Assembly (NCBI GenBank): GCA_029204225.1
Contig: CM055094.1
Location: 32,227,841-32,291,840, forward strand
Direction: 5' to 3'
Length of the DNA stretch: 64,000 nucleotides
Source: Diphasiastrum complanatum
Taxonomy: Eukaryota > Streptophyta > Lycopodiopsida > Lycopodiales > Lycopodiaceae
The stretch's first letter is position 1; every line of letters starts with the position of its first letter. The notes beneath the pieces are model-generated. The model made no database searches. It saw nothing but the letters and a program-made list of their open reading frames with translations, and was not told where the DNA came from. The position numbers were made by a program, and so were the translations under genes. Shown here piece by piece: positions 10,166 through 21,730 of this stretch.

Positions 10166-13016
10166 TCAGCTAGCAAATCTGATCAGATAATCTTTCTTAT
10201 ATTCCAATGGTTGTGTCAAGACAGATTCAATAGCAAATTTTGATGCATCAGTATGCACATGAAATTCTATTGTCCAATTAGGAGCTCGTAATATTGGTGC
10301 TAAAGCTAAGGATTTTTTTAATTTTTCAAATGCTTTCAATGCCTCAAGTGTCCAAATTGGTATGATAGTCAATTTATATATAGGTCGTGTGAGATCAACA
10401 AAGAATAAGATGAATATTCAATAATAATTTGTATGACCCATAAAAATGTAACCTCCTCTGATTGTTCTGGGTAGACGTAATTCCACTATAATCTTGATTT
10501 TGGAATAATCTTCCATATATTGAGATTACATGTCCAAGAACAACTCCATGACCCAAATCAGACATCAAGAAAATATGTTACTTATGACAACGCTCAAGAA
10601 ATTTTTTTAAATGTTCCAGATGGTCTGTTTCAAAACTATGGACTCCAAGATCATCCAAATAAATTTCAACAAATTTTTGCAAGTACTCCTTGAAAGCAAG
10701 TTGCATAACCTATTGAAAGAACTCGATGCATTAGAAAGTCCAAATGGCATAACTTTATAAGCATAGGTCCCCCATTCAGTTGCAAAAGTTATTTTATGCT
10801 GATCAGCAGGTGCAATTTTAACTTGGTTATATCCACTGAAACCATCAACACTGTTGCGTATTGAAGTTCCAAGTTACCTATTTGAAGATTCTGTCAAAAA
10901 ACTTAGTTTTTTTTATGATTTAAAAAAATTGGGTCAAATTTTGACATTTTAGAATAAATTCAGCCAAAATATAGATCTTTTTACACATTAAAGTTTAGAT
11001 GTTAAATTTTTAATAATGTACAAAATTGAGACTATGATTCATGTTAACAATTTCATGAACAAGACTCTTAAAACAAATAGCATACATTTCAAACAAACAA
11101 AAACAAATTGTACTTCAAACTTTTTGATGTACTTAAAATATTTCAAAATTTGGGATATTGTAATTTGAAATAGTAAATGCAAACATAAGATTATTTAGCA
11201 TTATATTATTGGCATCAAGAATAGTCAAATAAATTTTAGTTGTGTAGTAAACTTCTCTCAATTTCTTTCTAAATTCAATGAAACAAATCATGAAAATGTT
11301 GATATGACTTTCTATACATTCAACATACATTAAAAATATTTGAAAATGCTAACCCCATAGAATTTTTATGAATTTCCTTATAAAAGTTTTATCATATTGA
11401 TATTTCCTTATACATTTTGTGAAAGTCTTAAAAAACAACACTTAAAGTTAATAGTTAGAATCAATTTTAGAAAATGTAAAAAGAATCAACAAAGTTTTTC
11501 ACAAAAAAAGCATTTTTGGGCATAAAAATTGGAAGTTCTCAATACAAAATATAGAAGTTTTGGACCACAAATATGGAAGTTTTTGCCGTAATGTTAACAA
11601 ATATAATCAAGCCATGTAAACTATTGTAGTTATTGGCAAGCGATAAATTCATTATTTATTTATTTCTATTTTTTTGTGGACCCTCAATTCGATTCCGGGG
11701 ATCAAATTCAAGGTTCATGGCCCATTTTTCTTATGTATTTTTTCTCCCCATAATGAGTTTTGTCACAAACCAAAACACGTTGAAAAACAATGAGAAATAC
11801 TAAATTTATATATTATGGGCTAACAAAATAGAGATGTTTTACAACTAGAATATTCATTGCCTGACATTAAGTTTTTTTCAGCTTGTACTAAATGCCATTT
11901 ATGACGTTAAACTAAAATTTGTAAATATGTCTTACAAGAATAATGAAGTCATCCAAGTCTCGCAATATTTCAGTTTAATGTTTGATTTAAAATGAAGGTG
12001 TTTTCCAAAGGATGTTCATATGTAAATTGTTCGTTGTACAACTATTAGTAAATTGTAGACAAGCTATAAAAACATGCTCCTAGTAAAATACTCGTCTTGT
12101 GCAAGTATCATTGAATTTTACAAAAGATGTTTTCTAATGAAGTTTCAAATTTTGGTCAAAAATTTGTAACTTTTTAATCTCTTGTTTTATATCATTTTTA
12201 TTATAGGTGTTATCTTGTGCACCTATATTCATAAAAACACGCACAAATATGGTGAATTTTAACGGAATCTAGGGAATATGCCAAATAGTTCCCGTTCGCA
12301 TGAAATATTGCCTATTCCATATGCAACAGTGTTTATCCAAAAAATTGTAAGCTTCCATTCCAATAAGGCGATCTAATATGCTTTCTGTGGAAGGTAATCG
12401 AAAATGATCCTTCCACATAACTTTGTTCAAGGCCTTTAGGTTCACATAAATTCGCACCTTGCCGTTTTTCTTTGGAATGATGACAATTGATGAAACCCAT
12501 TCGATATGTTCGATCTCATAAATGAAATCAGCTTCCAATAATCTATGCAACTCTTTTTTTATAAGATCTGCAACATTCAGATTGCATCGATAAAATACAA
12601 TCACCTTTGGAACTGCATCAGGTATCAGTGAGATAGTATGATCGACCAGTGAAGTAGGACTTCCCTTTAAATCCTTGTAAGTCCAAGCAAAACAATCTTG
12701 ATACTTGATAAACAACTTCCTCAATGCTTGGAATTGGTCTGTCAAAAGTTGCGCTCCAACTTGAACTATTTTCTCATCCTCACCTAGTTCAGCTAGATTC
12801 ATAGGTTGTGACCTAGCCAGTCCATCGTAAACTTCCTGTTCTGACAATTGGTCCTCATATTCACGATGAGTTTTTGGTAACATCATCACAATGTCATCCA
12901 GAGTATAATGTTTGAAATGATCTAGTACATCTTGTTGAACTTCATCTGCTTTCTCTTGTTTAAAGGGATTAACCTTTCTTTTAATTTTAGTTTTTTTTGG
13001 CAAAAGTCCTTCCAGA
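10166..13016 (-). pseudogene. Tat-like Ty3/gypsy reverse transcriptase/RNase H, split by a TIR element
   Basis: On the minus strand the N-terminal half is at 13016-12334 (KKTKIKRKVNPFKQEKADEV, HYTLDDIVMMLPKTH, YQDCFAWTYKDLKG, DLIKKELHRLLEADFIYE, VIIPKKNGKVRIYVNLKALN, ending YNFLDK). The C-terminal half resumes at 10846-10166 (DGFSGYNQVKIAPADQH, EWGTYAYKVMPFGLSNA, YLDD-type LGVHS in a shifted frame, then IPIWTLEALKAFEKLKK and IEFHVHTDASKFAIESVL of RNase H). It is closely related to 45430-46860 on the plus strand. The coding interruption is the 10847-12333 insert. The second half also carries frameshifts. Gag and integrase are missing. Confidence 0.85.
10847..12333. mobile_element. Non-autonomous TIR DNA element inserted in reverse transcriptase
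   Basis: The 1.49-kb insert is bounded by perfect 11-bp inverted repeats: AACACTGTTGC at 10847-10857 and GCAACAGTGTT at 12323-12333. Some similarity continues inward (GTATTGAA versus ATATGGAA). The flanks keep the reverse transcriptase motif FLD | DGFSG. The trinucleotide ATC occurs at both borders (before the left repeat, and one base beyond the right repeat), as expected of a short target duplication. The insert is AT-rich and codes for nothing recognisable. A CACTG core with a 3-bp duplication would suit a CACTA-like deletion derivative. The class is an inference; the inverted repeats and interrupted gene are seen directly. Confidence 0.7.
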
Positions 13017-13017
13017 G

Positions 13018-13126
13018 GTTGAACATGACAGCTAATATATTTACAAAAGGGTTAAATCAGAAAGCACACAAGAATTTTTGTGTTATCTTGAATTTGAAGA
13101 TCAAGGCATTCAAGGATCCAGACTAA
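13018..13126 (+). pseudogene. Ty1/copia RNase H C-terminal tail
   Basis: NMTANIFTKGLNQKAHKNF followed by a short tail and a stop at about 13124-13126 matches the copia 'ADIFTKxL' end. It is cut on the left by the Tat-like gypsy fragment and followed by a polypurine tract and LTR. Confidence 0.7.
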
Positions 13127-13823
13127 GGAGGGGTGTAGAATTCCTATTTTCTCCATCTCTTATCTTTGCTAGTCTAGATCCATTCACTAGACTATTGTAA
13201 ATACTTGAACAGTTGCATACTCTTGTTTCCTGATAGTCTGCAAAAATACAAAGGAATTGGTAACAGTGTCTACCCAATAGTTCATCTCCGATTGTTCGGC
13301 CATCCCCGCTATTGAGCCATCAACGACTATTCAGCCATACTTGATTGTTCGTCCATCCTCAAACAATCGGCCGCAATCTAGTTAACGACGGATCATCAAG
13401 TACATTATTGTATCGTGACTGGACAAAATATTCATATATTGTCTGATGGCGACTTCCAGCAACATGTAGTGCCTTAATCCTATTTGTAAAGTATAGATTA
13501 ACCATTCTTTTAGATAATTAGCCATGTAATATATTCAATAACTTATCTATTGCTGGATTACACTCACTACCTTAGCTGATTTATCTATTTTATCACTATC
13601 AATTGATCACCAAGAGTGCTATCGTCTTGTTCTTTCTCTCTCTGTTATTACAGAGTATGGTCTCAGAAAGAACGTGTTTCTACTTGCATTCAGACTGTAT
13701 TCTCTACACGACCAAACTATCATTGTTCCAATAATCTAGGTTGTGTATGCTGAATATTTTGATTCATCTTTGTTCAGATAAATTCATGTAGCCATTACAA
13801 ACTTTTGGTCTACATCATTAACA
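13124..13823 (+). repeat. Polypurine tract and copia 3' LTR
   Basis: TAAGGAGGGG (13124-13133) precedes TGTAGAATTCC at 13134, the LTR start. The right end is placed at CATTAACA, 13823, giving about 690 bp. It is the same pattern as other copia LTR ends but unsupported by a second copy. Confidence 0.55.
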
Positions 13824-14329
<506 letters not shown>

Positions 14330-14699
14330 TTTTTTGCTTAAAGACACCTCCTCCTTCTGGACATGACAAACTATCAAACCTTCAAATTAAAGGTCCTACA
14401 CCAATACCACCCCTAACCGATTTGTTGCTTCTCCCTCAAGCCAATATGCCACCTTTCATGAAGCCACACTACATACGACTATGTATCATGCAATTTTGAC
14501 TACTTTTTCTCACAATACTTTGTGAAGAGAGTTCATCAATTTGATCCTCTTGCGATTGTGCCCTAGAAGGTTCCTTCCTTCAAATTCTATCTTATGGTAA
14601 GAGGTTCATCCTATTTGATGACAATGTTATCATCTCTTTTGTTGCTCTATGCACTTTGGTTTATGGTTCTTAATAACTATGTGTGATATTTATGCTCAT

Positions 14700-15060
14700 A
14701 GCTTCACACAATGCATAAATGTATGATGAAATACCTTTATGGTGGCTCGTTGTCTAGCGATGGACCACACTCCATCTTCTTTGTTGCACAAATTGGATCT
14801 CTATGCGTTACAGGCAACGATGGACTACATAAAATCTTTTTCATTATCAAAAGTACTTTTTCGCCTACCAGGCAGCAATACACACTACATATCATTGTAT
14901 GTTTTTGTGTATGCATGCTAGACAACGATGGAGCTATAATCAATGTTATGTTGATGAGAGATAGTCATCGTCCAATGATGGATTGTTGGCTCAAAAACCT
15001 CTTTTTTGATGAAGCATCTTTGGCTTGCTTACTTTTTGTCCAGCGATGATGGACTATAGG
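14700..15060. repeat. Degenerate ~60-bp tandem repeat, 5-6 copies
   Basis: The landmark (A/G)CGATGGACYAC recurs at 14758 and 14818, degraded at about 14876, again at 14936, then at about 14975 and 15044. The first four are 60 bp apart and each is preceded by GTCTAGC, TACAGGCAA or CTAGACAA. An apparent 112-codon open frame across it is explained by the repeat. The preceding 14328-14700 holds nothing I can identify. Confidence 0.6.
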
Positions 15061-15327
15061 AAGTGTGAAAAGTACAGTACTAAGGACCATAAATGGATCT
15101 TTGAATGATCCACAAGGTTGATTGTGTGCTTTTAAACAATCTATCAGACACTAGTTATCAGAAAACAAGATCTAGTTTAGCAACTTGATAGAAAACAAGT
15201 AGAGACAATCAAAAACTTGACCATAAACTATAATCTGAGCTCCCACGTGTGAAGATTAGGCTGTAGTATGGCCTGTAGACAGACTTTGAAGCGTTCCAAA
15301 GCTGGGTTTCATTGGAAGCAATCACAA

Positions 15328-15795
15328 TCACAATACAAAGAGAGAAAATCCGAGTTTCTCCTTGAGGCTCCAAAAAGTTTCTATCTCCTCAAATCTAGCC
15401 TTGGAAACCACAATACTTTTATCAATCACTCCAATTGAAGATCTAAGCTTGACAAATGAATCTTTAGGTAAAGATTTAGTAAACAAATCAGCCAAGCAAC
15501 TTGATGATGATACGCGTTGGAGCTTGATCTCTTTGGCTTGCACTTTCTCCCACACGAAATGATGAGCAATCTTGAAGTGTTTTCTCCTTGCATGGAATGT
15601 AGGATTAGTTGCAAGTGATTGGGTTGATTGGTTGTCACAATAGATGATAGGGATCTCCTCTTCCATGACATGAAGGTCCACCAATAGCCTTTTGAGCCAC
15701 AAGACCTCCTTGCATGTTGATGTCAAGGCCTTATACTCGGATTCTATGGAAGATAAGGAGATGGTATCTTGCTTTTTGGAAAGCCATGATACTAC
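15328..15795 (-). pseudogene. Ty1/copia RNase H fragment
   Basis: On the minus strand: KKQDTISLSSIESEYKAL (about 15790-15735), KEVLWLKRLLVDLHVMEE, YCDNQSTQSLATNPTFHAR, HHFVWEKVQAKEIKLQ and CLADLFTKSLPKDSF. It lacks reverse transcriptase upstream. It ends with an unusual extra tail of about 30 residues past the normal copia end and no clear polypurine tract. One frame remains open for 132 codons. Confidence 0.88.
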
Positions 15796-15847
15796 TCAAG
15801 ATATGAATGTTTCCTACCTAGAACTTTGGAGACCGTATATTGACTAG

Positions 15848-16012
15848 GAGGACAACTATTACTTGCATTATGAGAACATGGCCTACAACATTTGGGATAA
15901 GCGATTCCATAAAAACCACAATAAATTTATCACTTATTCGGTGAATGGACTCCGAAGTTTTGTTGTGAAAGTGCTTGGTGTAGAGCCTTTATCTCGAAGG
16001 TTCATTTTTTAA
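15848..16012 (+). other. Short open frame of unknown nature
   Basis: A 54-codon stretch without ATG at its start (NYYLHYENMAYNIWDKRF, then GLRSFVVKVLG) lies upstream of the Ulp1-like relic on the same strand and could be one of its decayed exons. I do not recognise it. Confidence 0.2.
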
Positions 16013-16965
16013 GATCAACGCACCTAATTGAAGCCGATGTCTATGACAGAAGATCAGCACACCTGTGGAGAAGACAGTGATTTTTCACTTGGACTGCGCA
16101 GAGAGTGACCATCATGTCCAAGGATTTCAACATTGTGTTCAGGCTACAGGACACATATGACAAATTTGCAGAGTACTTTAGACCTGCTACTTCCTCTCCT
16201 CCAAAATAAGATTCAGAGAGGAGAAAACGAAACCAATCTCAACCATCTCGGCTTGTTATTCGTATACAGAGTGGAAGCGTTTCAAAGAAGAGGAGGTCTC
16301 ATGACCCTCCTAATAAAGCGACGGATTTTTCAAAGCTATCTCCTCTAAATGAGACTCTATCTGCTAGGCAATCTCCTCCCAAGTCTCCTCCTAAGTCTCC
16401 TTCTTCTCCTCCTAGAACTCCATTATTAACTTCTCCTGCTAGATCTTCCTCTCCTAAAAAATCTCCTCCTCCTTCAAAATCTTTGTCTCCTCCAACCCCC
16501 ATAAATATAAGTTCCCCACCTCCTATTCTAGGAAATGATTTAGATGATTTTATAAATGTAAAGGTAGAATTTTGAATGACAATTCCTTTTCAAGGTTTAT
16601 CTGTATTACTTCCGTCACCCCCTACACTTACCTTTGTAAATACTCCTCGATATGTACAGTATGACCAATTGTTGAACACATATATTAAAGCTTTAGGTCC
16701 AAGATACAGTTTTAAGATGCCGAAGATCAATGCTCCAATACGTCAGCTCGGGGACTCCAATTCTTCTGCTCCCATACATAACAAAGTAAGTGTATTTTTC
16801 TCAAACTTTATTAAGTTCAATTCAGTTTCATATGAATTTTGATTTCACATTGATTCTTATAAATTTATTGTTTTATGATTGTAGTGATCATTGGAGCTTA
16901 TATGTGTTGTCCTTATACGTCAATGATGAGAATGTGTGTAATCCAGTTTGTTTAAAAATGAACTC

Positions 16966-16970
<5 letters not shown>

Positions 16971-17032
<62 letters not shown>
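16971..17032. repeat. (CA)n microsatellite, 62 bp, inside the Ulp1-like exon
   Basis: An uninterrupted CA repeat of about 31 units between DHWSLYVL and LFPVPNAIAY. The flanking coding halves are in different frames. Confidence 0.97.
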
Positions 17033-17036
<4 letters not shown>

Positions 17037-17136
17037 TGCCAGGAGCCATATCCAAAAAATACTGGAACTCTTTCCAGTACCAAATGCAATAGCATATACG
17101 AAGCTGAAATATGTTGATGCAAAGGTAAAAATTTAT

Positions 17137-17320
17137 CAATATCGGTTCGACGCGCTCTTGTAGTTATTGTTTGGTTTCTTTTCAAATCGTGTGCGCCGAT
17201 CCAATATGCAAACAATATTTTTTGGATATCGGTTCGACGCGTGCTTGTTTTCGCTGTTGATTTTATTATAACATCCTGCACGTTGATCCGATTGTTGATA
17301 CTGCAGTCTTCTCAACAGGT
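17137..17320. repeat. ~90-bp imperfect tandem duplication in an intron
   Basis: ATATCGGTTCGACGCG occurs at about 17138 and 17226 (one base different at the start), each followed by GCTCTTG/GCTTG and then CGATCCAAT/TGATCCGAT about 45-50 bp on. It fills most of the B/C intron of the Ulp1-like relic. A smaller duplication (AATCTTYGATTAATAACATT) fills the next intron, 17419-17525. Confidence 0.6.
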
Positions 17321-18149
17321 TGATTCTATAAGTTGTGGTTGGTATACGGTATGCAACGCCAAACACTTTTTCAATTGGCTTGCACTACATGATGGACTTC
17401 CTAATCTGGAAGAGGTAATCTTCGATTAATAACATTTAATCGTGTTTTTGTATTTTTTTTCATAATCACATTCCTAATAGCTAATCTTTGATTAATAACA
17501 TTTAACTGTGTTTATGTTTTTTTCAGTTTAAATGTCCGAAGGTCTCCCCAATGGAGACAATGCACTTCAGGCAGAAGACCATAAAGCTTGTGATCAAAAA
17601 TTCATATCCAGTTGTAGTGGCAGAGTGTTCTCCATCCAAGCTACTTCCAACTGGAGAAATGGATTTAGAGATCATAGATAGTTGATACTGATAAAAAATT
17701 CATCTCACTTGATGTGGAGGAGACACATGTACAAAATTTCTGAATAGAAATATATTTACAGTTTTTTATGGTTGTTCTTACTTGTTTGTTTTCCTGTTAT
17801 TAATTCAGGTTATGATTCATTCATCTTCAATTTCTACAGTTTTTCGACATGTTTGTTTTTCGTAGTCCTGCTGCCTTGCCTTTAGCATGTTTTTCTTTAG
17901 ATAAGTTTAAAATGATGATCTGATCGAACCTTTGCCACAACCAATCCAAACATGCGACAGTAGTTCACTTAGATTTGTTGCAGCAAAGCTTGGATCAGAT
18001 TATCATCTGAACATATCCAAATATGCCAAGACAAGGACAATACAGACCAAGGCAATGAAGACCAAAAATACAACCAATATATATGAGACTTCAACAAGGG
18101 CAAGCGTCGATTCGATATCTAATTGTAGTGGTCACTAGAGTTCAAGTGA

Positions 18150-18250
18150 CTGAAGGTATCCCTAATGGAGATAATGCATTTCCTGCAGGAGACAATGAAT
18201 CTTGTTATCCAAAACTCATATTATCCAGTTGCAATTAGATTGTGTTTTGC
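18150..18250 (+). pseudogene. Second, degraded copy of the Ulp1-like last exon
   Basis: GAAGGTATCCCTAATGGAGA at about 18150 aligns with GAAGGTCTCCCCAATGGAGA of exon D (17538), and the likeness continues through CTTGTTATCCAAAACTCATA and TCCAGTTGCA. The copy lies 620 bp downstream on the same strand with shifts and stops. The intervening 17686-18149 has no recognisable gene. Confidence 0.6.
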
Positions 18251-18640
18251 ACCATGGAAATGGAGATCATAGAAATGAAAGAGCCTCATAGAAAAAGTGG
18301 TTCATATATTTTCAAAAATGATGTATACAAAAAATTGTATTACATAATACAAAATTCCATAGTTCATAATCTATGGATCTTCAATTTCGATGGATGTTCC
18401 AATATCTTTGCATTTTATATGTTCTTCCTACCTTACTCTTACTTGCACAAGAGAAATTGTTTTAGTTAATATATTTTATGAAACTGATTCACTTAGAAAT
18501 AGAAAAAAAGAAATATTTTATGTGGCATAACATACCTTTACACCATTCAATCGAAATTGATAATACTGAGGTAGATCGAATTGCAACATGTCTAGTTCTG
18601 ATTAAATGTGATTGAGACACCAATCTTCCTCGACCTCAAC

Positions 18641-19156
18641 TGTTATGTCCATGACCAGTACATAGGATACAATATACTCCTAGTCTTGGATACACGGTAC
18701 TCCAGTGAAACAAGCTGTTAGTTATGTCACGTCATACTAGACGTGACCTGAAAGTAACTAATATCCTTGTGAGGCCCAGAACACACTAAGTGGAGTTTAG
18801 ACAAGGTAATGAGACAGTGTATGCATGTGTAGGGTTATCAATAGCATTTCTATGAATAGTTGGTCCATGCATAGGACTCTATTCTAGGTGAATCTATGTA
18901 TAGGGAACATAGGGCTATGCATTGCCCAGGATGCATTAGGCTCTATATAAGAGGTCCAAACTTGCCCTACTCCTCATCATGGTTCTTGATTCATTGTCAA
19001 GCTCTCACTCTACATTTATGCTTCTTGTTCCTTGGCTAGGGGGTGAGGCTTCTAGAGATTGATTGGATGCTTCAACTTGGTTGGGTGGTTTCTCCACAAT
19101 GTGTTATTCTTTTGTGTTTAGGATTTGTAGGCAGGATCTAAGGAGCTTTCCTTACA
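18641..19156 (+). repeat. Gypsy 5' LTR (TGTTATGTCC family)
   Basis: It starts TGTTATGTCCATGACC and ends CCTTACA, 516 bp. CTATATAAGAGG near 18943 is a plausible TATA box. It is homologous to the LTR at 9687 and the split LTR at 34038/39543. A primer site and gag lie downstream on the same strand. Confidence 0.82.
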
Positions 19157-19157
19157 G

Positions 19158-19169
19158 TAGTATCAGAGC
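19158..19169 (+). other. Gypsy primer-binding site
   Basis: TAGTATCAGAGC differs from the initiator-Met primer site TGGTATCAGAGC at one position and sits one base after the LTR end. Confidence 0.75.
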
Positions 19170-19898
19170 AAGGCTTACAAGCTTGAAGAGGTGGTGCTTT
19201 TCATTGGAGCTTGGTGATATTCAACTAGTATTCTCATCCAAGGAAAGGAGCAAGGTTGCAAGTTGGTGGATCTTCCCAAATTCAATTTGCATGTTCCATA
19301 TCTCTCTCAAATTCATTGTGGTTTATGGTGAATTGTGCTAGTCAATTTTGGTGTCTTTTTTGGAGTTTTAGCATGTGTAGCTCAAAACTAGTGAAGGATC
19401 TGAAATTTTCAGCAAGCTAATTAAATTTGAAATAGTTGAAATTCAGTTTGCATGTTGGATCTTCTCATGTTGCATGCATGACAATTTCCTATTTTGAGGT
19501 ATTGTGCTTGCATGGAATGTCTGCATGTGGTTTCTCTGAGTGATGCTGACATTCATGAGTTGGTTAGATCTGTTTTGAGTGGTCATACGCATGTACTCTA
19601 ACGATTAGATACAAAACTGGATTTTATAACTGACAATTTTCGTAGAACTGAATTTTTACGTAGAATTTCGTAAAGTAAAAAATCAGTCTAATGTCGCATG
19701 TCTTGCATGCCTGAAAGACATTAATGAAGTAAAATTAAGAATCGAACAGTAAATCGAATTTTCGATTTCGATTGCTTAATAATTGACTGTGATATTTTAT
19801 AAATTTCTAGAAAACGTAAAATTTAAAAAAAAAATTATAAGTGCAAAAACTCGAAATTTTTAGTTTTTTTTAGTTTCTTGTAATATCTATGAAATTGA
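19170..19898. other. Gypsy untranslated leader
   Basis: An AT-rich leader between the primer site and gag, without a convincing coding frame. Confidence 0.5.
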
Positions 19899-21730
19899 CT
19901 AAAAATAGTGATCTGACCATACTGGAGTCAATTTCAGTCAATTTTTTGTCAACAATACTTCATTATGAGTTAATCAGATATTAACTAAATTTAGTAATTT
20001 TCAGGATAGATATATCGAGATGGCCGAAGAAACTTCAAATCAAGATGCAAATCTAGATGCGCCATCTTATGTGGTGATTTGTCAGCAGTTGAGTACGGTA
20101 CTCAATGACATGAATAATCGTAATCAGATGAGAGATCAACAAATGGAGGTTCTTTTGAATCAAGTCAAATTGATGTCTTCACCCAATCTCGGTTTTCAAC
20201 TGGAGGTTTATTCGGACGAGAAGAAGGAGAAGAAACCAAAGGTCGTTGAGGACTGGCTGGCCAAGTGGAGTAATTACTTCAATCTGCACGATGTTCCTAA
20301 TGAGAAGAAAATTGAAAGTGTCGTGTTGTTCTTACGCGGCAAAGTGTCATCGTGGTGGCGAGATTTACCGGTGAAGCCAACTACTTGGGATGCATTTGCA
20401 AAAGTTTTCAAAAAAGCTTTCGTAGTTGCTGATGACATGGACTACTACCTAAAGTTCGTGAACTGCAAGATGGGTACAAAGAGTTTAGACTCTTATATCC
20501 AGGAATTCATGGATCTATGGAATAGGGTTCCATCATTCGATGCGAAGTTGGCATTACGGTAGTTTGTCCTAGGTTTGCCAGCCGACTATTAGAACGAATG
20601 CAGGCAAAATGTGCTTCAAAGCCTCAAGGATGTGTTTCGGATTGCGAAAGCATATGATTCCACAGTGGTGGCATCCAGGAAGCAATTTGCGCAAATTCCA
20701 ACCACTTTAAAAACCAAGAAGGTTAAGAAGCGCGGTCCAGACCAAGCAAAATATTTGACGAATTAGATCAAGCAGCATCGAAACCCGGAAGCCGAAGAGA
20801 AAGAGATTCACTAAAAACAGTGATTTGACCATACCGGAGTCAATTTCAGTCAGATTTTGGTCAACAGTACTTCACTATGAGTTAATCAGATATTAATTAA
20901 ATTTAATAATTTCCAGGATAGATATATCGAGATGGCCGAAGAAACTTCAAATCAAGCTGCAAATCCAAGTGCGCCATCTTATATGGTGATTTGTCAACAG
21001 TTGAGTACGGCACTCAATGACATGAATAATCGTAATCAGATGAGAGATCAACAAATGGAAGTTCTTTTGAATAAAGTCAAATTGATGTCTTCACCCAATC
21101 TCGGTTTTCAACCGTAGGTTTATTCAGACGAGAAGAAGGAGAAGAAACCAAAGGTCGTCGAGGACTGGTTGGCCAAGTGGAGTAGTTACTTCAATTTGCA
21201 CAATGTTCCTAATGAGAAGGAAATTAAAAGTGTCGTGCTGTTCTTACGCGGCAAAGCGTCATCGTGGAGGCGAGATTTATCGATGAAGCCAACTACTTGG
21301 GATGCGTTTGCGGAAGTTTCCAAAAAAGCTTTTGTAGTTGCCGATGACGTGGACTACTACCTGAAGTTCGTGAACTGCAAGATGTGCACGAAGAGTTTAG
21401 ACTCATATATAGAGGAATTCATGGACCTATGGAATAGGGTTCCATCATTCGTTGTGAAGTTGGCATTATGGCAGTTTGTCCTAGGTTTGCCAGCCAACTA
21501 TTAGAACGAATCCAGGCAAAATGTGCTTCAAAGCCTCGAGAATGCGTTTCGGATTGCGAAAGCATATGATTCCACAGTGGTGGCATCCAGGAAGCAATTT
21601 GTGCAAATTCCAACCACTTTGAAAACCAAGAAGGTTAAGAAGTGCGGTCTAAACCAGCACAATATTTTGACGAATTAGATCAAGCAACATCGGAACCCAG
21701 GAAGCCGAAGAGAAAGAGATTCAAGAAATC
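19899..21730 (+). repeat. ~913-bp tandem duplication covering leader end and gag
   Basis: Unit 1 is 19899-20811, unit 2 is 20812 to about 21730. Both start CTAAAAAYAGTGATYTGACC and both end with GCCGAAGAGAAAGAGATTCA before diverging. The junction at 20811/20812 shows little or no microhomology. The copies differ by scattered substitutions only. Confidence 0.85.
20020..20811 (+). pseudogene. Gypsy gag, first copy of a tandem duplication
   Basis: ATG at 20020 (AEETSNQDANLDAPSY), then the Retrotrans_gag core: VEDWLAKWSNYFNLHDVPNE, VVLFLRGKVSSWWRDLP, TTWDAFAKVFKKAFV, DSYIQEFMDLWNRVPSF. A TAG at 20560 replaces a glutamine that is still CAG in the second copy (GCAGTTTGTCC). A second TAG follows at DY*NE. 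The copy stops abruptly at 20811 before the zinc knuckle, where the sequence jumps back to the leader. Gag forms the virus-like particle. Confidence 0.85.

Larger units (their letters stand above)
16109..17685 (+). pseudogene. Ulp1-like (C48) cysteine protease relic with introns
   Basis: An opening part MSKDFNIVFRLQ (16109) runs to a stop at 16208. It is followed in the same strand by a Ser/Pro/Lys-rich stretch (SPPKSPPKSPSSPP, PKKSPPPSKSLSPP) to a stop near 16575, then exon A (16576-16785, donor GTAAGT). Exon B (16885-17124) contains DHWSLYVL, the catalytic-His motif of Ulp1 proteases. Exon C (17307-17414) contains SISCGWYTVC, the catalytic-Cys motif. Exon D (17527-17685) ends in TGA. Introns B/C and C/D are GT-AG and phase 0. 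A (CA)31 tract inside exon B puts its two halves in different frames, and the A/B junction is out of frame, so it is probably a pseudogene. Ulp1 domains occur in SUMO proteases and in plant MULE transposons; which origin applies is not clear. Confidence 0.65.

Noticed and set aside
20020-20562. Independent host gag-like (domesticated) gene
   Set aside because: It sits behind an LTR and primer site, is duplicated in tandem and carries stops, so it is ordinary gypsy gag.
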